Shown: in pieces, positions 16,575 to 25,957 of the stretch | How positions within the stretch are numbered: the first letter of the stretch is position 1 | How the letters are laid out: each line of letters starts with the position of its first letter | From: Natronorubrum halophilum | Lineage (GTDB): Archaea > Halobacteriota > Halobacteria > Halobacteriales > Natrialbaceae | NCBI RefSeq assembly: GCF_003670115.1 | Contig: NZ_QQTY01000005.1 | Span: 404,535 to 468,534, forward strand | DNA: 64,000 nucleotides | Reading direction: 5' to 3' | Translations under genes and position numbers: made by a program | Notes under the pieces: model-generated | The model's input: the letters and a program-made list of their open reading frames with translations, nothing else | What the model was told of the DNA's origin: nothing | Databases searched by the model: none

Positions 16575-17380
16575 GCGTCACCTCCCGTCTCGAGCAGGCC
16601 GTGCAACTCGAGTACGCGTGCAGCCGCCAGCCGCGTCATCTCGTTTCGCGTCGGCTGATCGAGTAGGAACTCCGTCGTCTCGAAGAGGTACGTGCTCGCC
16701 TCGAGTTCGCGCGCCGCCTTCTGGAAGAGCAACGGTCCGGAGAGATCGGTCTCCCGGGCCGTAAACCGGTGGAACGGAAGGTACCACGGGACGGAGTCGT
16801 CGTCGAGCGCGTCGGCGAGTGCGTCGCCGTGGGCGTCCGGCGAGTGAAAAACGGCCTGCCCGACGTACTGCCGGTGGAAGTCGTAGATTCCGAGCGATCG
16901 GTGGAGATCGAGGACGACGTCGGGATCGCGGGTTTCGACGGCGTCCCAGATCCCTCGCGCGAGCTCGCTCACCGGCTCACGATCGGCCGGGAAGTGACGG
17001 TTGAGGTTGCCGTCGACGCCCTCCCGCTCGTCGTTCTCGACGGCCACGCGGTCGGTCTCGGGGACGACGACGAGCGTCCCCGCGTCGGGGTGCCACTCGG
17101 TGATCTCGCGGGCGACCGCGATTCCGTTTCGCTCGTCGCCGTGGATGCCACCGAACACCATGGCGGTGGGACCGTCTCGCGGCGCGTCGATCTCGTGGAG
17201 CCTGGTCTCGTGGACGGTGCCGGGAAGCAGTCGTTCCGTGTTCGTGTTGGTCTCGCCCGCATCACCCGGCTCTCGAGCCGCTGTGAGTAGCCGATGGTCG
17301 CCCGACGGCTGGCTGACAAAGCCAGCGGCGACTGTCCCCGCGAGCGCGCTACCGGCGGCCAAAATCGTCCGACGCCTCAT
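16571..17380 (-). CDS. Tat-exported succinylglutamate desuccinylase/aspartoacylase-like metallohydrolase
   Basis: A 269-residue protein of the M14-like AstE/AspA family. The N-terminus MRRRTILAAGSALAGTVAAG is a twin-arginine signal. The zinc-binding motif is GGIHGDERNG (H and E ligands), with the third ligand in VVLDLHRSLGIYD. A C-terminal glutamate is in TYLFETTEF, the usual catalytic position. The family removes acyl groups from amino acids or trims peptides. Export of such an enzyme suggests action on extracellular or cell-envelope substrates (inference). The ATG at 17380 is chosen because it places the RR motif at the start; a TTG at 17392 adds four residues. Coupled to the downstream membrane protein. 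Confidence 0.8.
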   Translation of the reverse strand: MRRRTILAAGSALAGTVAAGFVSQPSGDHRLLTAAREPGDAGETNTNTERLLPGTVHETRLHEIDAPRDGPTAMVFGGIHGDERNGIAVAREITEWHPDAGTLVVVPETDRVAVENDEREGVDGNLNRHFPADREPVSELARGIWDAVETRDPDVVLDLHRSLGIYDFHRQYVGQAVFHSPDAHGDALADALDDDSVPWYLPFHRFTARETDLSGPLLFQKAARELEASTYLFETTEFLLDQPTRNEMTRLAAARVLELHGLLETGGDA

Positions 17381-17515
17381 TGGGCGAAACAAGGAGGTGC
17401 TCCCTCAAGCACTTTCCCATCCGCGAAGCGTGCGTCCGGAATCGTTCGATGCTCGCCACAGTCCCTCGAGTGCCCCGCCCATCGAACGACGCGGAGTGCC
17501 GTCCGACGGTATTGC

Positions 17516-17692
17516 TCAGCGCATGTTATCAAGCGCCCGAACGGTATCTGACATGAGCCATGCGTCCTCGCTGGAGACGTCTTCGATACTGAGCGCAAAG
17601 AACGACTCACGGCCGTCGTCGACGGTAATTCGGTAGCTGCGGCTCTGTAACGGATCGGACGTGACGGGCGTGTTCGATTCTGCGGGGACCAC
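17516..17692 (-). CDS. Small conserved haloarchaeal protein (about 58 residues)
   Basis: From a GTG at 17692 the frame reads VVPAESNTPVTSDPLQSRSY, then RITVDDGRESFFALSIED and DAWLMSDTVRALDNMR. The acidic, well-ordered C-terminal half looks like a genuine short haloarchaeal protein. The upstream part of the same frame, back to 17809, is Arg/Ser-rich and probably not translated. Function unknown. A 135-base gap separates it from the aspartoacylase-like gene downstream. Confidence 0.55.
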   Translation of the reverse strand: MVPAESNTPVTSDPLQSRSYRITVDDGRESFFALSIEDVSSEDAWLMSDTVRALDNMR

Positions 17693-17918
17693 GCTCGTCC
17701 TCGGGAATCGGCGTGTATAACTGCCTCGGTCCGGGAATCGCTGTAGTTCGAAACGGTAATTCGGATTCGACGCCCACCAGACCGCTCGACGGCTCGTGGT
17801 TCGTACCAAAACACGGCCGAAGGACGGATCTCATCGGCGTTTCGAGAATCGGGAAGCGGGCACCGTGAGTCGCTGTCTCTACAGCGTTGCGCGAGCGAAC
17901 CGAGGAGAAATTCGTCAC

Positions 17919-19049
17919 TCACGGCGCACTCGAGATGCGGCGACTCTCGTCCGCCGCGGGTTCGGTGTATCGATCGAGTTCGATGACGAACGTAGCCCCT
18001 CTGGGATCGTTCTCTTCGACCCAGATATCGCCGTTGTAACGGTCGATGAGCGTTTCGACCAGATACAGGCCGAGGCCGGAGCCCGACGAATCGCTTCCCT
18101 TCACTCCGGGATCGAAAAACGTAGATCGCATCGATTCGGGAAGTCCGGGACCGTTGTCGGTTACTCGTACCGTCACCGTCTCGGGGCTGGGATCTATCGT
18201 CGCCGTGATTTGCGGCGTCGGCTGATCGTTGTGCTGGACGGCGTTCCGAAGGAGGTTCTCGAACACGCCTTTCAACGCGTCATCCGCAGCGACATACTGC
18301 TCTCCTTCCTCGGTAGTCACGAGATCGAACTCCGCTTCGGGGTATTCGGCTTGGACGCGGTCGATGGTCGTTTCGAGCATCTCGACCAACCAAATCCGTT
18401 GGGGATGGTAGTCCTCGTTGCTATCGAGCCGACTCGCCATGTTCGCGAGTTCGGCGATACGGTCGGCGCGTTCCTCGATCTGTTGGAGCGGATCGCGAGA
18501 GATTTCCTCGCGTTCCACGAACCGTTCGTCCCGGTACTGATCGGCGATCATCTCGGCGTACCCGATTATGACCATCACATCGTTTCGAATGTCGTGACGG
18601 AGCAGCCGATTGACGAACTCGAGTTGTTGGGTGCGCTCTTCGAGTTGATCCCTGATGTGTTGATTGTTCGCGCTGTAGTGGCCGATAATTAGGAAGATGA
18701 CACCACCCCGGAGTGCCGCCCTGTTAGTTACATAAAAGATGTCAGAGAGTGTTTGTTCCTGGCCCAAGAGTGAAAACCCGACCAGGAGCGGCGTCAGTAG
18801 CGCTCCGAGAAGGAACCACACTGCGATGCGTGGCAGCGCGTTATCCTCGGGCTGTCCGAGTCGCCATCTGACGTACCAGAGCAACACTCCGAAGTACACG
18901 AGGGGGAGAAAAAGCATGGTCACCTGAAGGGTAGTAACCGGGGCACCGACCGCGATCCAGTCCTCGATCAGCGGGATGAGGAACAACATTCCGAGTCCGA
19001 TAATCACGGCAGCCCCCAAATATTCGTCAGTGAGGGTGATACGGGGCAT
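17919..19049 (-). CDS. Membrane-bound sensor histidine kinase
   Basis: A 376-residue two-component sensor. The N-terminal region (about 1-127) has four or so hydrophobic helices and no large extracellular loop. A short coiled linker follows (about 128-148). The phosphoacceptor box is RLLRHDIRNDVMVIIGYAEM with His-152, the haloarchaeal HDIRN variant. The HATPase domain shows the N box (ENLLRNAVQHND), DNGPGLP, and GSGLGLYLVETLID. No response regulator is next to it, so its partner is elsewhere. The ATG at 19049 (MPRITLTDEYLGA) is preferred to one at 19082. Confidence 0.92.
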   Translation of the reverse strand: MPRITLTDEYLGAAVIIGLGMLFLIPLIEDWIAVGAPVTTLQVTMLFLPLVYFGVLLWYVRWRLGQPEDNALPRIAVWFLLGALLTPLLVGFSLLGQEQTLSDIFYVTNRAALRGGVIFLIIGHYSANNQHIRDQLEERTQQLEFVNRLLRHDIRNDVMVIIGYAEMIADQYRDERFVEREEISRDPLQQIEERADRIAELANMASRLDSNEDYHPQRIWLVEMLETTIDRVQAEYPEAEFDLVTTEEGEQYVAADDALKGVFENLLRNAVQHNDQPTPQITATIDPSPETVTVRVTDNGPGLPESMRSTFFDPGVKGSDSSGSGLGLYLVETLIDRYNGDIWVEENDPRGATFVIELDRYTEPAADESRRISSAP

Positions 19050-19167
19050 AACCCACGTGCCTTGCCGAGATACAAAAGCCACAGAGACGCCTTCCAGTGA
19101 ACGTCACACAGCCTGATAGCCACACGGTGCGTGCAACGCCAACGGAAACTGAGCCGGGCGACTCGAG

Positions 19168-19848
19168 TTAGCGTTCCAGTTCCTCGAGCAGCGTTTCGGC
19201 GGCCGCGCTCGAGGAGCCGGGGCCGCGGCCGGTGACGAGGTCGCCGTCGACGGTGACGCTCGTGTCGGCCTCGAGTTCGGCGTCCCAGTCGCCGCCGGCG
19301 GCTTTCACTTCGTCCTCGACCCAGTAGGGCAGTTTCCGACCGCTCGGCATGCAGTCGTTCTCGTCGACGATGTCGTCCTCCCACTCGTTGGGGAAGCCGG
19401 TCACCTCGCGACCGTTGACGACGAACGCGCCGTGGCTGTCGCGGGCGAACGCGAGGATCCCGACGGCGTGGCAGACGACGAGCGCCTTTCCGTCGTCGTC
19501 CTCGACGATGTCACGCAGCAGTCGTCGAGCATCGCTGTCCTGGTTGACGTCCCATTCGGTGCCGTGGCCGCCGGGGAAGACGACGGCGTCGTAGGCCTCG
19601 GCGTCGGCCCGCGCCGTCGGAATCGGATCGTTCAGTCGCTCGTCGGTCTCGTGGACCTCCCGAACGTGCTCGGCGGTCTCCTCGCCGACCTGCTCGGGAT
19701 CGATCGAGCGCTCGTCGATCTTCGGCGGCTTTCCCGACGGCGTTGCAACCGTGATCTCGACGCCCGCGTCCGACAGCGTCTCGAGCGGTTCGACGCACTC
19801 CTCTCCCCAGTACCCCTCTTCGCTGACGACAAACAGTGCAACTGTCAT
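19168..19848 (-). CDS. DJ-1/PfpI family protein (class I glutamine amidotransferase-like)
   Basis: A 226-residue cytoplasmic protein similar to Hsp31/PfpI deglycase-chaperones. The nucleophile elbow is ALVVCHAVGILAF, with the catalytic Cys in VCHA. The early Glu is in EEGYWGEECVEPLETL, and VVFPGGHGTEWDV precedes the elbow. These proteins act on glyoxals, glycated groups or as stress chaperones; the exact activity is not determined. It is divergent from hsp20 with about 148 bases between start codons, which fits a stress context. Confidence 0.88.
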   Translation of the reverse strand: MTVALFVVSEEGYWGEECVEPLETLSDAGVEITVATPSGKPPKIDERSIDPEQVGEETAEHVREVHETDERLNDPIPTARADAEAYDAVVFPGGHGTEWDVNQDSDARRLLRDIVEDDDGKALVVCHAVGILAFARDSHGAFVVNGREVTGFPNEWEDDIVDENDCMPSGRKLPYWVEDEVKAAGGDWDAELEADTSVTVDGDLVTGRGPGSSSAAAETLLEELER

Positions 19849-19996
19849 ACGTGACCGTACGCGGAGGAGCGTAAAAACGGCCAGCCCACCCCTCGGTTCT
19901 GCCGCAATCGTCCGGATCGATATGTTCGAACGAGTGATTCTCACGGGGACTCGGAGGAGGCTTTTTCGCCGCCGAACGCGAAAGATACGATATACC

Positions 19997-20491
19997 ATGA
20001 CAGACCGTTCCAATCCGTTCGAGAACCTGGAAGAACTGCTCAACCGACTGAACCGCCAGTTCGAGACGGCCGCCCGCTCGTGGGAGTCGGACCTCGACAC
20101 GCGAAGCCGACTCGACCTCTCGATGGGAGGGGCGACGACGCAACTGGATCTCGCCGACCACGGTGACGAGTTCACCGTTACCGTCGACGTGCCGGGCTAT
20201 GAGACCGACGACCTCGAACTCGAACTCCGCGGCGACACCCTCGAGATCAGCGGCGAGCGCGAGAGCGAACACGAACGGGCGCTCGAGGAGGAAGACGCGG
20301 ACGAGACACCCCAATCAGAAGCGACCTACATCCGCCGTGAACGGGAGATGCAGTCGTTCAGTCGCCGGATTCAACTACCCGATCCCGTCGAGGCGGATGC
20401 CGTTACTGCGGCCGTCAACAACGGCATTCTAACGGTTCACCTTCCCAAGCGGAACTCGAGCGACGACTCGCGGTCCATCGAGATCGAGTGA
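19997..20491 (+). CDS. Small heat shock protein Hsp20
   Basis: A 164-residue ATP-independent holdase. An N-terminal arm (MTDRSNPFENLEELLNRLNR) precedes the alpha-crystallin domain (about 45-155). The domain holds FTVTVDVPGYETDDLELELR, LEISGERESEHERA and the closing strand ITAAVNNGILTVHLPK-like segment (VTAAVNNGILTVHLPK in the text). The C-terminal IXI-like SIEIE is short. The ATG at 19997 follows an AT-rich ATACGATATACC segment that probably holds the promoter. Divergent from the PfpI gene. Confidence 0.93.
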   Translation: MTDRSNPFENLEELLNRLNRQFETAARSWESDLDTRSRLDLSMGGATTQLDLADHGDEFTVTVDVPGYETDDLELELRGDTLEISGERESEHERALEEEDADETPQSEATYIRREREMQSFSRRIQLPDPVEADAVTAAVNNGILTVHLPKRNSSDDSRSIEIE

Positions 20492-20570
20492 GCGTCGACG
20501 GGACGAACGTCCGTCGTTCGGGCGCGTCGTCCTCCCGGACGGGTGACGGTCCGAACCGCCCGGTGCGGAC

Positions 20571-21575
20571 TCACCGGTCGTCATCGAGGTTCAACGTGTC
20601 GAAGAACCGACGAGAGAGGCGGTCGCTGACGAACTCGAGCAACTCGTCCGCGTCGTCTGCGGTGTCGGCGAACAGACCGAGTTCGATCCGTCCTCCCGCC
20701 ATGTCGTGGTGACCGCCGACCTGACCGAGTTCGTCGAAGCCGGTTCCCAGCGTCTCTCCGATGTGAACCCGCGGATCGATCGAGCGGGCGCTCATCCGGA
20801 TCGCGTCACCGACGATACCGTAGACGAGGACGGTGTCGACGCCCTCGAGGTTGAGCAGGTAATCCGCCGCCTGCGGGAGCGCGTCCGTCTCGGCGGTCTT
20901 GCCGACGTTCGCGACCATCGAGGAGCCGCGTCGCTCCCGGGTTGCGATCGCCCGCCCGATCGCGTCGAGCGTTCCCGGCGAGAACGCGCTGCCGTACAGT
21001 TGCTCGAGCGTCTCCAGGTCCGCATCGGGGTAGATCGCGAGCGCCGCCTCGTACTCCCGTCTGGTCGGTTCGCGAACGAAATCCAGTCGCTCTCGGTGGA
21101 GCGCGAAGAGCAGCGCCGAGGCGAGTCGCGGCGTCAGTTCTATATCGAGATCGCGGAGGTACTCGACGAAGATCGTCGCCGTCGCGCCGACCCTCGGCTG
21201 AATGTCTTCGAACGCCGCCTCGACGGGGTCGCCGGGGTGGTGGTCGATGACGATTTCGGGGACGACGCTCGCCGGCAGTTCGGTGTTCGCGCCGGGTTGG
21301 GAATGATCGATAAAAGCGAGGCGATCGTACGCGTCGATGTCGGTGTCGTCGATCGACTCGAGGGGGATCTCGAGCATGTTGACGAACGCACGGTTTTGCT
21401 GGTGGGAGATCTCACCGCCGTAGGTGATCGTGATCTCCTCGACGTCGTGGTCGCTCGCGATCGCCTCCAGGGCCAGCGCGCTGGCGAGACAGTCCGGATC
21501 CGGATTGTCGTGACAGACGATCGCGAGCGACGCGGTCGTCTCGAGGATGGACGCGAGTTCGGCCGCGCGGGACAT
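20571..21575 (-). CDS. DHH-family phosphoesterase
   Basis: A 334-residue Mn-dependent phosphoesterase of the RecJ/NrnA/GdpP-like DHH superfamily. Motif I is IVCHDNPDPDCLASALAL, motif II is LAFIDHSQPG, and the DHH motif is EIVIDHHPGDPVEAA. The DHHA1 domain carries the substrate loop GGHHDMAGGRIE near the C-terminus. Candidate substrates are short oligonucleotides or cyclic dinucleotides; the lack of a separate sensor domain favours a NrnA-like role (inference). Convergent with hsp20 (79 bases between stops). Confidence 0.9.
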   Translation of the reverse strand: MSRAAELASILETTASLAIVCHDNPDPDCLASALALEAIASDHDVEEITITYGGEISHQQNRAFVNMLEIPLESIDDTDIDAYDRLAFIDHSQPGANTELPASVVPEIVIDHHPGDPVEAAFEDIQPRVGATATIFVEYLRDLDIELTPRLASALLFALHRERLDFVREPTRREYEAALAIYPDADLETLEQLYGSAFSPGTLDAIGRAIATRERRGSSMVANVGKTAETDALPQAADYLLNLEGVDTVLVYGIVGDAIRMSARSIDPRVHIGETLGTGFDELGQVGGHHDMAGGRIELGLFADTADDADELLEFVSDRLSRRFFDTLNLDDDR

Positions 21576-21790
21576 GCATCGAAATACGGGAGCGAAACGC
21601 TTGAATGCCGTGTCGAAACGCAGTGCGAGAGACTGGCGACGGTGAAGGGGTCGAGGGCAGTGTGCTCGAGAGCGACGACCGGTCGTCCACTCCGCGGCTA
21701 TCGCGGGAGACGGCCGGGAGACCGCACTCGAAAAGCGGGTCGTCGTCCCAAGTGTATAGGTATATCATACCAGATACCGCACCCACGAGT

Positions 21791-22978
21791 ATGCGAGACG
21801 CATATCTCGTCGGCGCGGGACAATCGGATTACGGAGCGTTTCCGGAGGAGAGCTATCGGTCGCTGTTTCGGACGGCGTACGAGGCGGCCACGGAGAGCGT
21901 GCCGAACGGACTCGAGGCGAGCGACATCGACGAAGCGTTCATCGGAAATCTCGGCGTCGGCGGCCGCCAACTCGGTCTCTCGGGGCCCGCAGTCACCGAA
22001 CACGTCGGGCTCGACGGCGTCCCCTGTACGCGAGTCGAAAACGCCTGCGCGGCGAGCGGGTTCGCGGTCCGACAGGCCGTCCAGGCGGTCAAGTCCGGCA
22101 TGGCCGACGTCGTCCTCGCGGGCGGCTTCGAGATCATGTCCGACACGAGTTCCGACGCGACGAAGTACTGGCTCGGCGTCTCCGGCGAGACCGAGTGGGA
22201 GCGTCTCTCGGGGACCACCTTCTCCGGCGTCTACGCCCAGATGGCCAGCGTCCACATGGAAACGTACGGCACCACGCGCGAACAGCTCTCGCGGGTCGCC
22301 GTGAAAAATCACGCCAACGGGGCGAAAAACCCGCACGCACAGTTGGGCTTCGAGTGCTCGCTCGAGGACGCCCAGTCGGCCCCCGTCGTCGCGGACCCGC
22401 TCAATCTCTATCACTGCTGTCCGACCTCCGACGGCGCGGCCTGCGCGCTGATCGTCGGCGAGGACGTCGTCGACGACTACACCGACGACCCGATCCGCGT
22501 CGCCGGCGTCGGTGCCGGCAGCGACAACGTCGGACTCTACCAGCGGAACACCTACACCGGCGTCCCGGCGAGCCGGCGCGCCGCAGAGTCGGCCTACGAG
22601 ATGGCCGGAATCGGCCCCGACGAACTCGATTTCGCCGAAGTGCACGACTGCTTCGCCATCGCCGAACTGCTGGCCTACGAGGATCTGGGCTTCTGTGAGA
22701 AGGGCGAGGCCGGTCGGCTGATCGAATCCGGCGAGACGGAACTCGGCGGCGACCTCCCGGTCAACACCTCCGGCGGCCTGAAGTCCAAAGGACACCCCAT
22801 CGGGGCAACGGGAGCCGGACAGGTCGTCGAGGCCTACAAACAGCTCACCGGAAACGCCGGCGAACGGCAGGTCGAAAACCCGAAACGCGGGCTCACGCAC
22901 AACGTCGGCGGCAGCGGCGGTGCCGCCGTGGTTCACGTCTTTGAAAAGGAAGCGGAGGCGGAGGTGAGCGCCCCATGA
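21791..22978 (+). CDS. Archaeal thiolase (acetyl-CoA acetyltransferase family)
   Basis: A 395-residue thiolase of the archaeal SCP2-thiolase-like type, acting on CoA thioesters in acetoacetyl-CoA/mevalonate or fatty-acyl metabolism. The nucleophilic Cys is in RVENACAASGFAVRQAVQAV. The C-terminal catalytic His is in the SKGHPIGATG loop, with FAEVHDCFAIAELLAYED before it. The start at 21791 (MRDAYLVGAGQSDYG) is typical of the family; longer in-frame starts are not. It overlaps the next gene by four bases (ATGA), which holds the DUF35 acyl-CoA-binding partner. In Archaea thiolase, HMG-CoA synthase and DUF35 form one complex (established knowledge). Confidence 0.92.
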   Translation: MRDAYLVGAGQSDYGAFPEESYRSLFRTAYEAATESVPNGLEASDIDEAFIGNLGVGGRQLGLSGPAVTEHVGLDGVPCTRVENACAASGFAVRQAVQAVKSGMADVVLAGGFEIMSDTSSDATKYWLGVSGETEWERLSGTTFSGVYAQMASVHMETYGTTREQLSRVAVKNHANGAKNPHAQLGFECSLEDAQSAPVVADPLNLYHCCPTSDGAACALIVGEDVVDDYTDDPIRVAGVGAGSDNVGLYQRNTYTGVPASRRAAESAYEMAGIGPDELDFAEVHDCFAIAELLAYEDLGFCEKGEAGRLIESGETELGGDLPVNTSGGLKSKGHPIGATGAGQVVEAYKQLTGNAGERQVENPKRGLTHNVGGSGGAAVVHVFEKEAEAEVSAP

Positions 22979-24405
22979 CCGCAATCACCGGCGTCGGCGC
23001 GTACGCGCCGCGATTCCGCATCAGCGCTGAGGCCTTCCGGGACGCCTGGGGGCAGTTCCAGGCCGCTGGCGTCAGCGAAAAGGCCGTCGCCGCAGCCGAC
23101 GAGGACTCGCTGACGATGGCCTACGAAGCGGCCCGACGAGCGCTCGAGGCCGGCGATATCGACGCTGCGAACGTCGACTGGCTCGCGTTCGCCACCTCGC
23201 GGCCGCCGCTGGCCGAGGAAGACCTGACCGCCCGTCTGGGCGCGATGCTCGAGGTGGACGAGTCCGCGACGCGCCAGCTCTTTTCGGGCAGCACGCGGGC
23301 CGGGACGCGAGCCCTCTGGGCCGGCATGGACGCGATCACCGCCGCCGAAGCAGCGACGGGTCTCGTCGTCGCGGCCGACGCCCCGCGGGGCGACCCGGAC
23401 GACGGCATCGATCACGCCGCCGGCGCCGGCGCTGCTGCGCTCGTCCTCGAGTCCGACGGTCCGGCCGAGATCGTCGACCGCGCCGAGTACGCGACACCCT
23501 ATCCCGGAACTCGCTTCCGCAACACCGGCGAGGACGAGACGCGAGGCCTCGGCGTCACCCAGTACGACCGTCGGGCCTTTACCGAAACGATCGGCGGCGC
23601 GGTCGACGGCCTCGAGGCCGCGCCGGAGCCGGAGGCCGCGGCGATCCAGGCACCCGACGGGAAGCTTCCCTACCGCGCGGCGGGCGCGGCCGGCGTCGGA
23701 ACCGACGAGATCCGGGCCGCCGCGACGGTCCACCGCCTCGGCGATCTCGGCGCTGCGAGCGTGCCCGTGTCGCTCGCCGGTGCCCTCGCCGACGGCTCCG
23801 AATCTGTCCTCGCCGTTTCCCACGGCAGCGGGGCCGGAGCCGACGCGCTCGTCGTCGAATCGGACGGCGAAGTCCCGGCAGAGACCGCATTCGAGGGCGG
23901 CGATACCCTCACCTACGCCGAGTACCTGCGCCAGCGCGGCGTCGTCACGAGCGGCCCGCCGTCCGGCGGCGGCGCGTACGTGAGCGTCCCCTCCTGGCGG
24001 CGATCGATCCCGCAGCGCTACACCCTGCAGGCCGGCCGCTGTCCCGAGTGCGGCGCGCTCTCGTTCCCGCCCGAAGGGGCGTGTGCCGACTGTAACGCGC
24101 TCGGCGAGTACGAACCCGTCCAGCTTTCGGGCGCGGGGGTAATCGAAGCCGTCACGACCATCTCGCAGGGCGGTGCTCCGCCCGAGTTCGCCGAACAGCA
24201 GAGTCGTTCCGGCGACTACGCGGCGGCGATCGTCGCCCTCGAGACGGACGACGGCGGCGAATCCGTCAGTATCGCGACGATGGGCACCGACGCTGCGCCG
24301 GACGCGTTCAGCGTCGGCGATCGAATCGAAACGACGATCCGCCGAATCTACACGCAGGAAGGCGTGACGCGGTACGGGTTCAAGGTTCGTCCCGCCGACG
24401 CGTAG
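22975..24405 (+). CDS. HMG-CoA-synthase-like protein fused to DUF35 (OB-fold, zinc ribbon)
   Basis: A 476-residue fusion. Residues about 1-325 are thiolase-fold and resemble archaeal 3-hydroxy-3-methylglutaryl-CoA synthase (MTAITGVGAYAPRFRISAEA at the start). At the place of the catalytic Cys the text is QLFSGSTRAGTRALWAG (residues 101-117), with Ser/Thr instead. No Cys occurs anywhere before the zinc ribbon. The C-terminal 140 residues are DUF35: rubredoxin-like zinc ribbon RCPECGALSFPPEGACADCN, then an OB fold (GAGVIEAVTTISQGGAPPEF). DUF35 shuttles acyl-CoA between thiolase and synthase. This version may be structural or use other chemistry. It is translationally coupled to the thiolase. 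Confidence 0.85.
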   Translation: MTAITGVGAYAPRFRISAEAFRDAWGQFQAAGVSEKAVAAADEDSLTMAYEAARRALEAGDIDAANVDWLAFATSRPPLAEEDLTARLGAMLEVDESATRQLFSGSTRAGTRALWAGMDAITAAEAATGLVVAADAPRGDPDDGIDHAAGAGAAALVLESDGPAEIVDRAEYATPYPGTRFRNTGEDETRGLGVTQYDRRAFTETIGGAVDGLEAAPEPEAAAIQAPDGKLPYRAAGAAGVGTDEIRAAATVHRLGDLGAASVPVSLAGALADGSESVLAVSHGSGAGADALVVESDGEVPAETAFEGGDTLTYAEYLRQRGVVTSGPPSGGGAYVSVPSWRRSIPQRYTLQAGRCPECGALSFPPEGACADCNALGEYEPVQLSGAGVIEAVTTISQGGAPPEFAEQQSRSGDYAAAIVALETDDGGESVSIATMGTDAAPDAFSVGDRIETTIRRIYTQEGVTRYGFKVRPADA

Positions 24406-24449
24406 CCGACGCCGTCACGTTTATTCCGGCTCCACTGAACTCGTATATC

Positions 24450-24833
24450 ATGTCACACTCCTCGTGGTGGTACGGCGTTCTTCCGTTCCCCGTCGTGGTC
24501 CTGACGGCGTTGCTCTCTCGTTTCGCATCCCGTGCGTTTTCGTCCGCGGCTCGAGCGCCCGCCGACTCGGCTCTCGGCGCGGACGTCGCGTGGTTCGTCC
24601 TCTAGGCGCTCTCGTTCTGGGTCGGTATTCTCGTGGCCGCGGTCGTCCTCGTCTGTTTGCTCGCGGACCTCCGGACGCTCGGCGAGGGCGAGTCGTGGTC
24701 ACCGAGTGCGCTGTGGGGCCTCGCGGGCGTCGTCCACCTCGGCGGAGCCGTATTCACGTCGCTACTGGTCGTCTCGGTCCCAGCGCTCTCGGTTTATTTG
24801 TACCGGCGTCACGTTCGTGTCGGACGGCCTTGA
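24450..24833 (+). pseudogene. Small membrane protein gene interrupted by an in-frame amber codon
   Basis: From the ATG at 24450 the frame reads MSHSSWWYGVLPFPVVVLTA and continues to AWFVL, then TAG at 24603-24605. It resumes without frameshift as ALSFWVGILVAAVVLVCLLA and ends at a TGA (24831-24833) after YLYRRHVRVGRP. Together 127 codons would encode a protein with three hydrophobic helices. One base change (for example TAG from TGG or TAC) would restore it. No sign of special decoding is seen, so recent inactivation is likely. Family not recognised. Confidence 0.6.
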
Positions 24834-24903
24834 CCGCAGAATAATCCGTTTTTGCCCGAGGGTGCGGGATCAGTTCTCGGCGATTGCTCGGGAGTGGACC
24901 CGT

Positions 24904-25902
24904 TCAGTTCCCGGTCAGCGCCTCGCTCGCCGGCGCGAACTCGATCTCGGTTCCCAGTCCCTCCTCGTTCGCGCGCTCGTAGAGCATGTACGCCGCGGCG
25001 ACGGTCTCGATTCCCGTCCCGCCGCTGTCGAACACCGTGATCTCGTCGTCGCTCGTCCGGCCCGGCTTCACCCCGGCGACGACCTCGCCGAGTTCCGCGT
25101 GGATGTCGTCCTCGGTGACGGCCCCCTCCTCGAGCGGAATCATGAACGAGCCCGCGTCGAACGTCGCGCGCTCACGCAGGTCGGGCACGTAGGTCGCCCG
25201 TTCGATCGTCGTCGTATCCAGTTCGCGTTTGTCCGGCGAGTACTGTCCCATCGCCGTGACGTGCGTGCCGGGTTCGAGGTCGTCGCCGTCGAAGACCGGC
25301 TTACTCGCCTTTGTTGCCGTAATTACGACGTCCGCACCCGAGAGGGCGGCCTCGCTCGAGTCGACGGCACGGACGGTGGCCTCGAGCGCCTCGTCGAAGT
25401 CGGCCGCGAAGGCTTCGCGGTTCTCTGGAGTCGGCGAGTAGACGCGAACGTCGGAAAACTCGCGGACGGTTGCGGTCGCCCGAAGCTGACCGCGGGCCTG
25501 TGCTCCACTGCCGATGATGGCAAGGGTGTCGCTCTCCGCTCGAGCGAGGACGTCGACGCCGACAGCGCCGGCCGCCCCGGTTTTGTGCGGGTTCATGCTC
25601 GCGCCGTCGAGGAGCGCGAGGGGTGCGCCGCTTTCGGCATCGAACACCGGGGTCATGAACCACGCGTCAGCGGCACCGAACCCGGCGCTGTACATGTAGC
25701 CCCCCATCGCACCCGTGTCCGGAAGGACGGCGGCGTACGTCGTGAGCATCCCCTGGGGCTCATCGCGGAAGAACTTCGACCGCGGCTGAGCCGGTGCGCC
25801 CTCGCCGCGTTGGCGATATCCGTCGCGGACGACCTCGACGTAGTCGGCGGGTGTCGCGAGGTCGGTGACGTCTTCGCTATGAAGAAACAGCGTCTCAGTC
25901 AT
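24904..25902 (-). CDS. Ornithine cyclodeaminase / mu-crystallin family (alanine-dehydrogenase-like)
   Basis: A 332-residue NAD(P)-dependent enzyme. Family motifs are KFFRDEPQGMLTTYAAVL, the substrate-binding Lys/Arg region, and a Rossmann nucleotide site TLAIIGSGAQARGQLRATAT. These are followed by VVITATKASKPVF and THVTAMGQYSPDKRELD, which are strongly conserved in the family. Members include ornithine cyclodeaminase, archaeal alanine dehydrogenase and ketimine reductases; substrate cannot be fixed here. Standard length for the family. A lone gene on the minus strand. Confidence 0.9.
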   Translation of the reverse strand: MTETLFLHSEDVTDLATPADYVEVVRDGYRQRGEGAPAQPRSKFFRDEPQGMLTTYAAVLPDTGAMGGYMYSAGFGAADAWFMTPVFDAESGAPLALLDGASMNPHKTGAAGAVGVDVLARAESDTLAIIGSGAQARGQLRATATVREFSDVRVYSPTPENREAFAADFDEALEATVRAVDSSEAALSGADVVITATKASKPVFDGDDLEPGTHVTAMGQYSPDKRELDTTTIERATYVPDLRERATFDAGSFMIPLEEGAVTEDDIHAELGEVVAGVKPGRTSDDEITVFDSGGTGIETVAAAYMLYERANEEGLGTEIEFAPASEALTGN

Positions 25903-25957
25903 ACCCGAAAACGGAACACGAGCGGAGATAAAACGATCGGAGACGACAGACTGGAGA

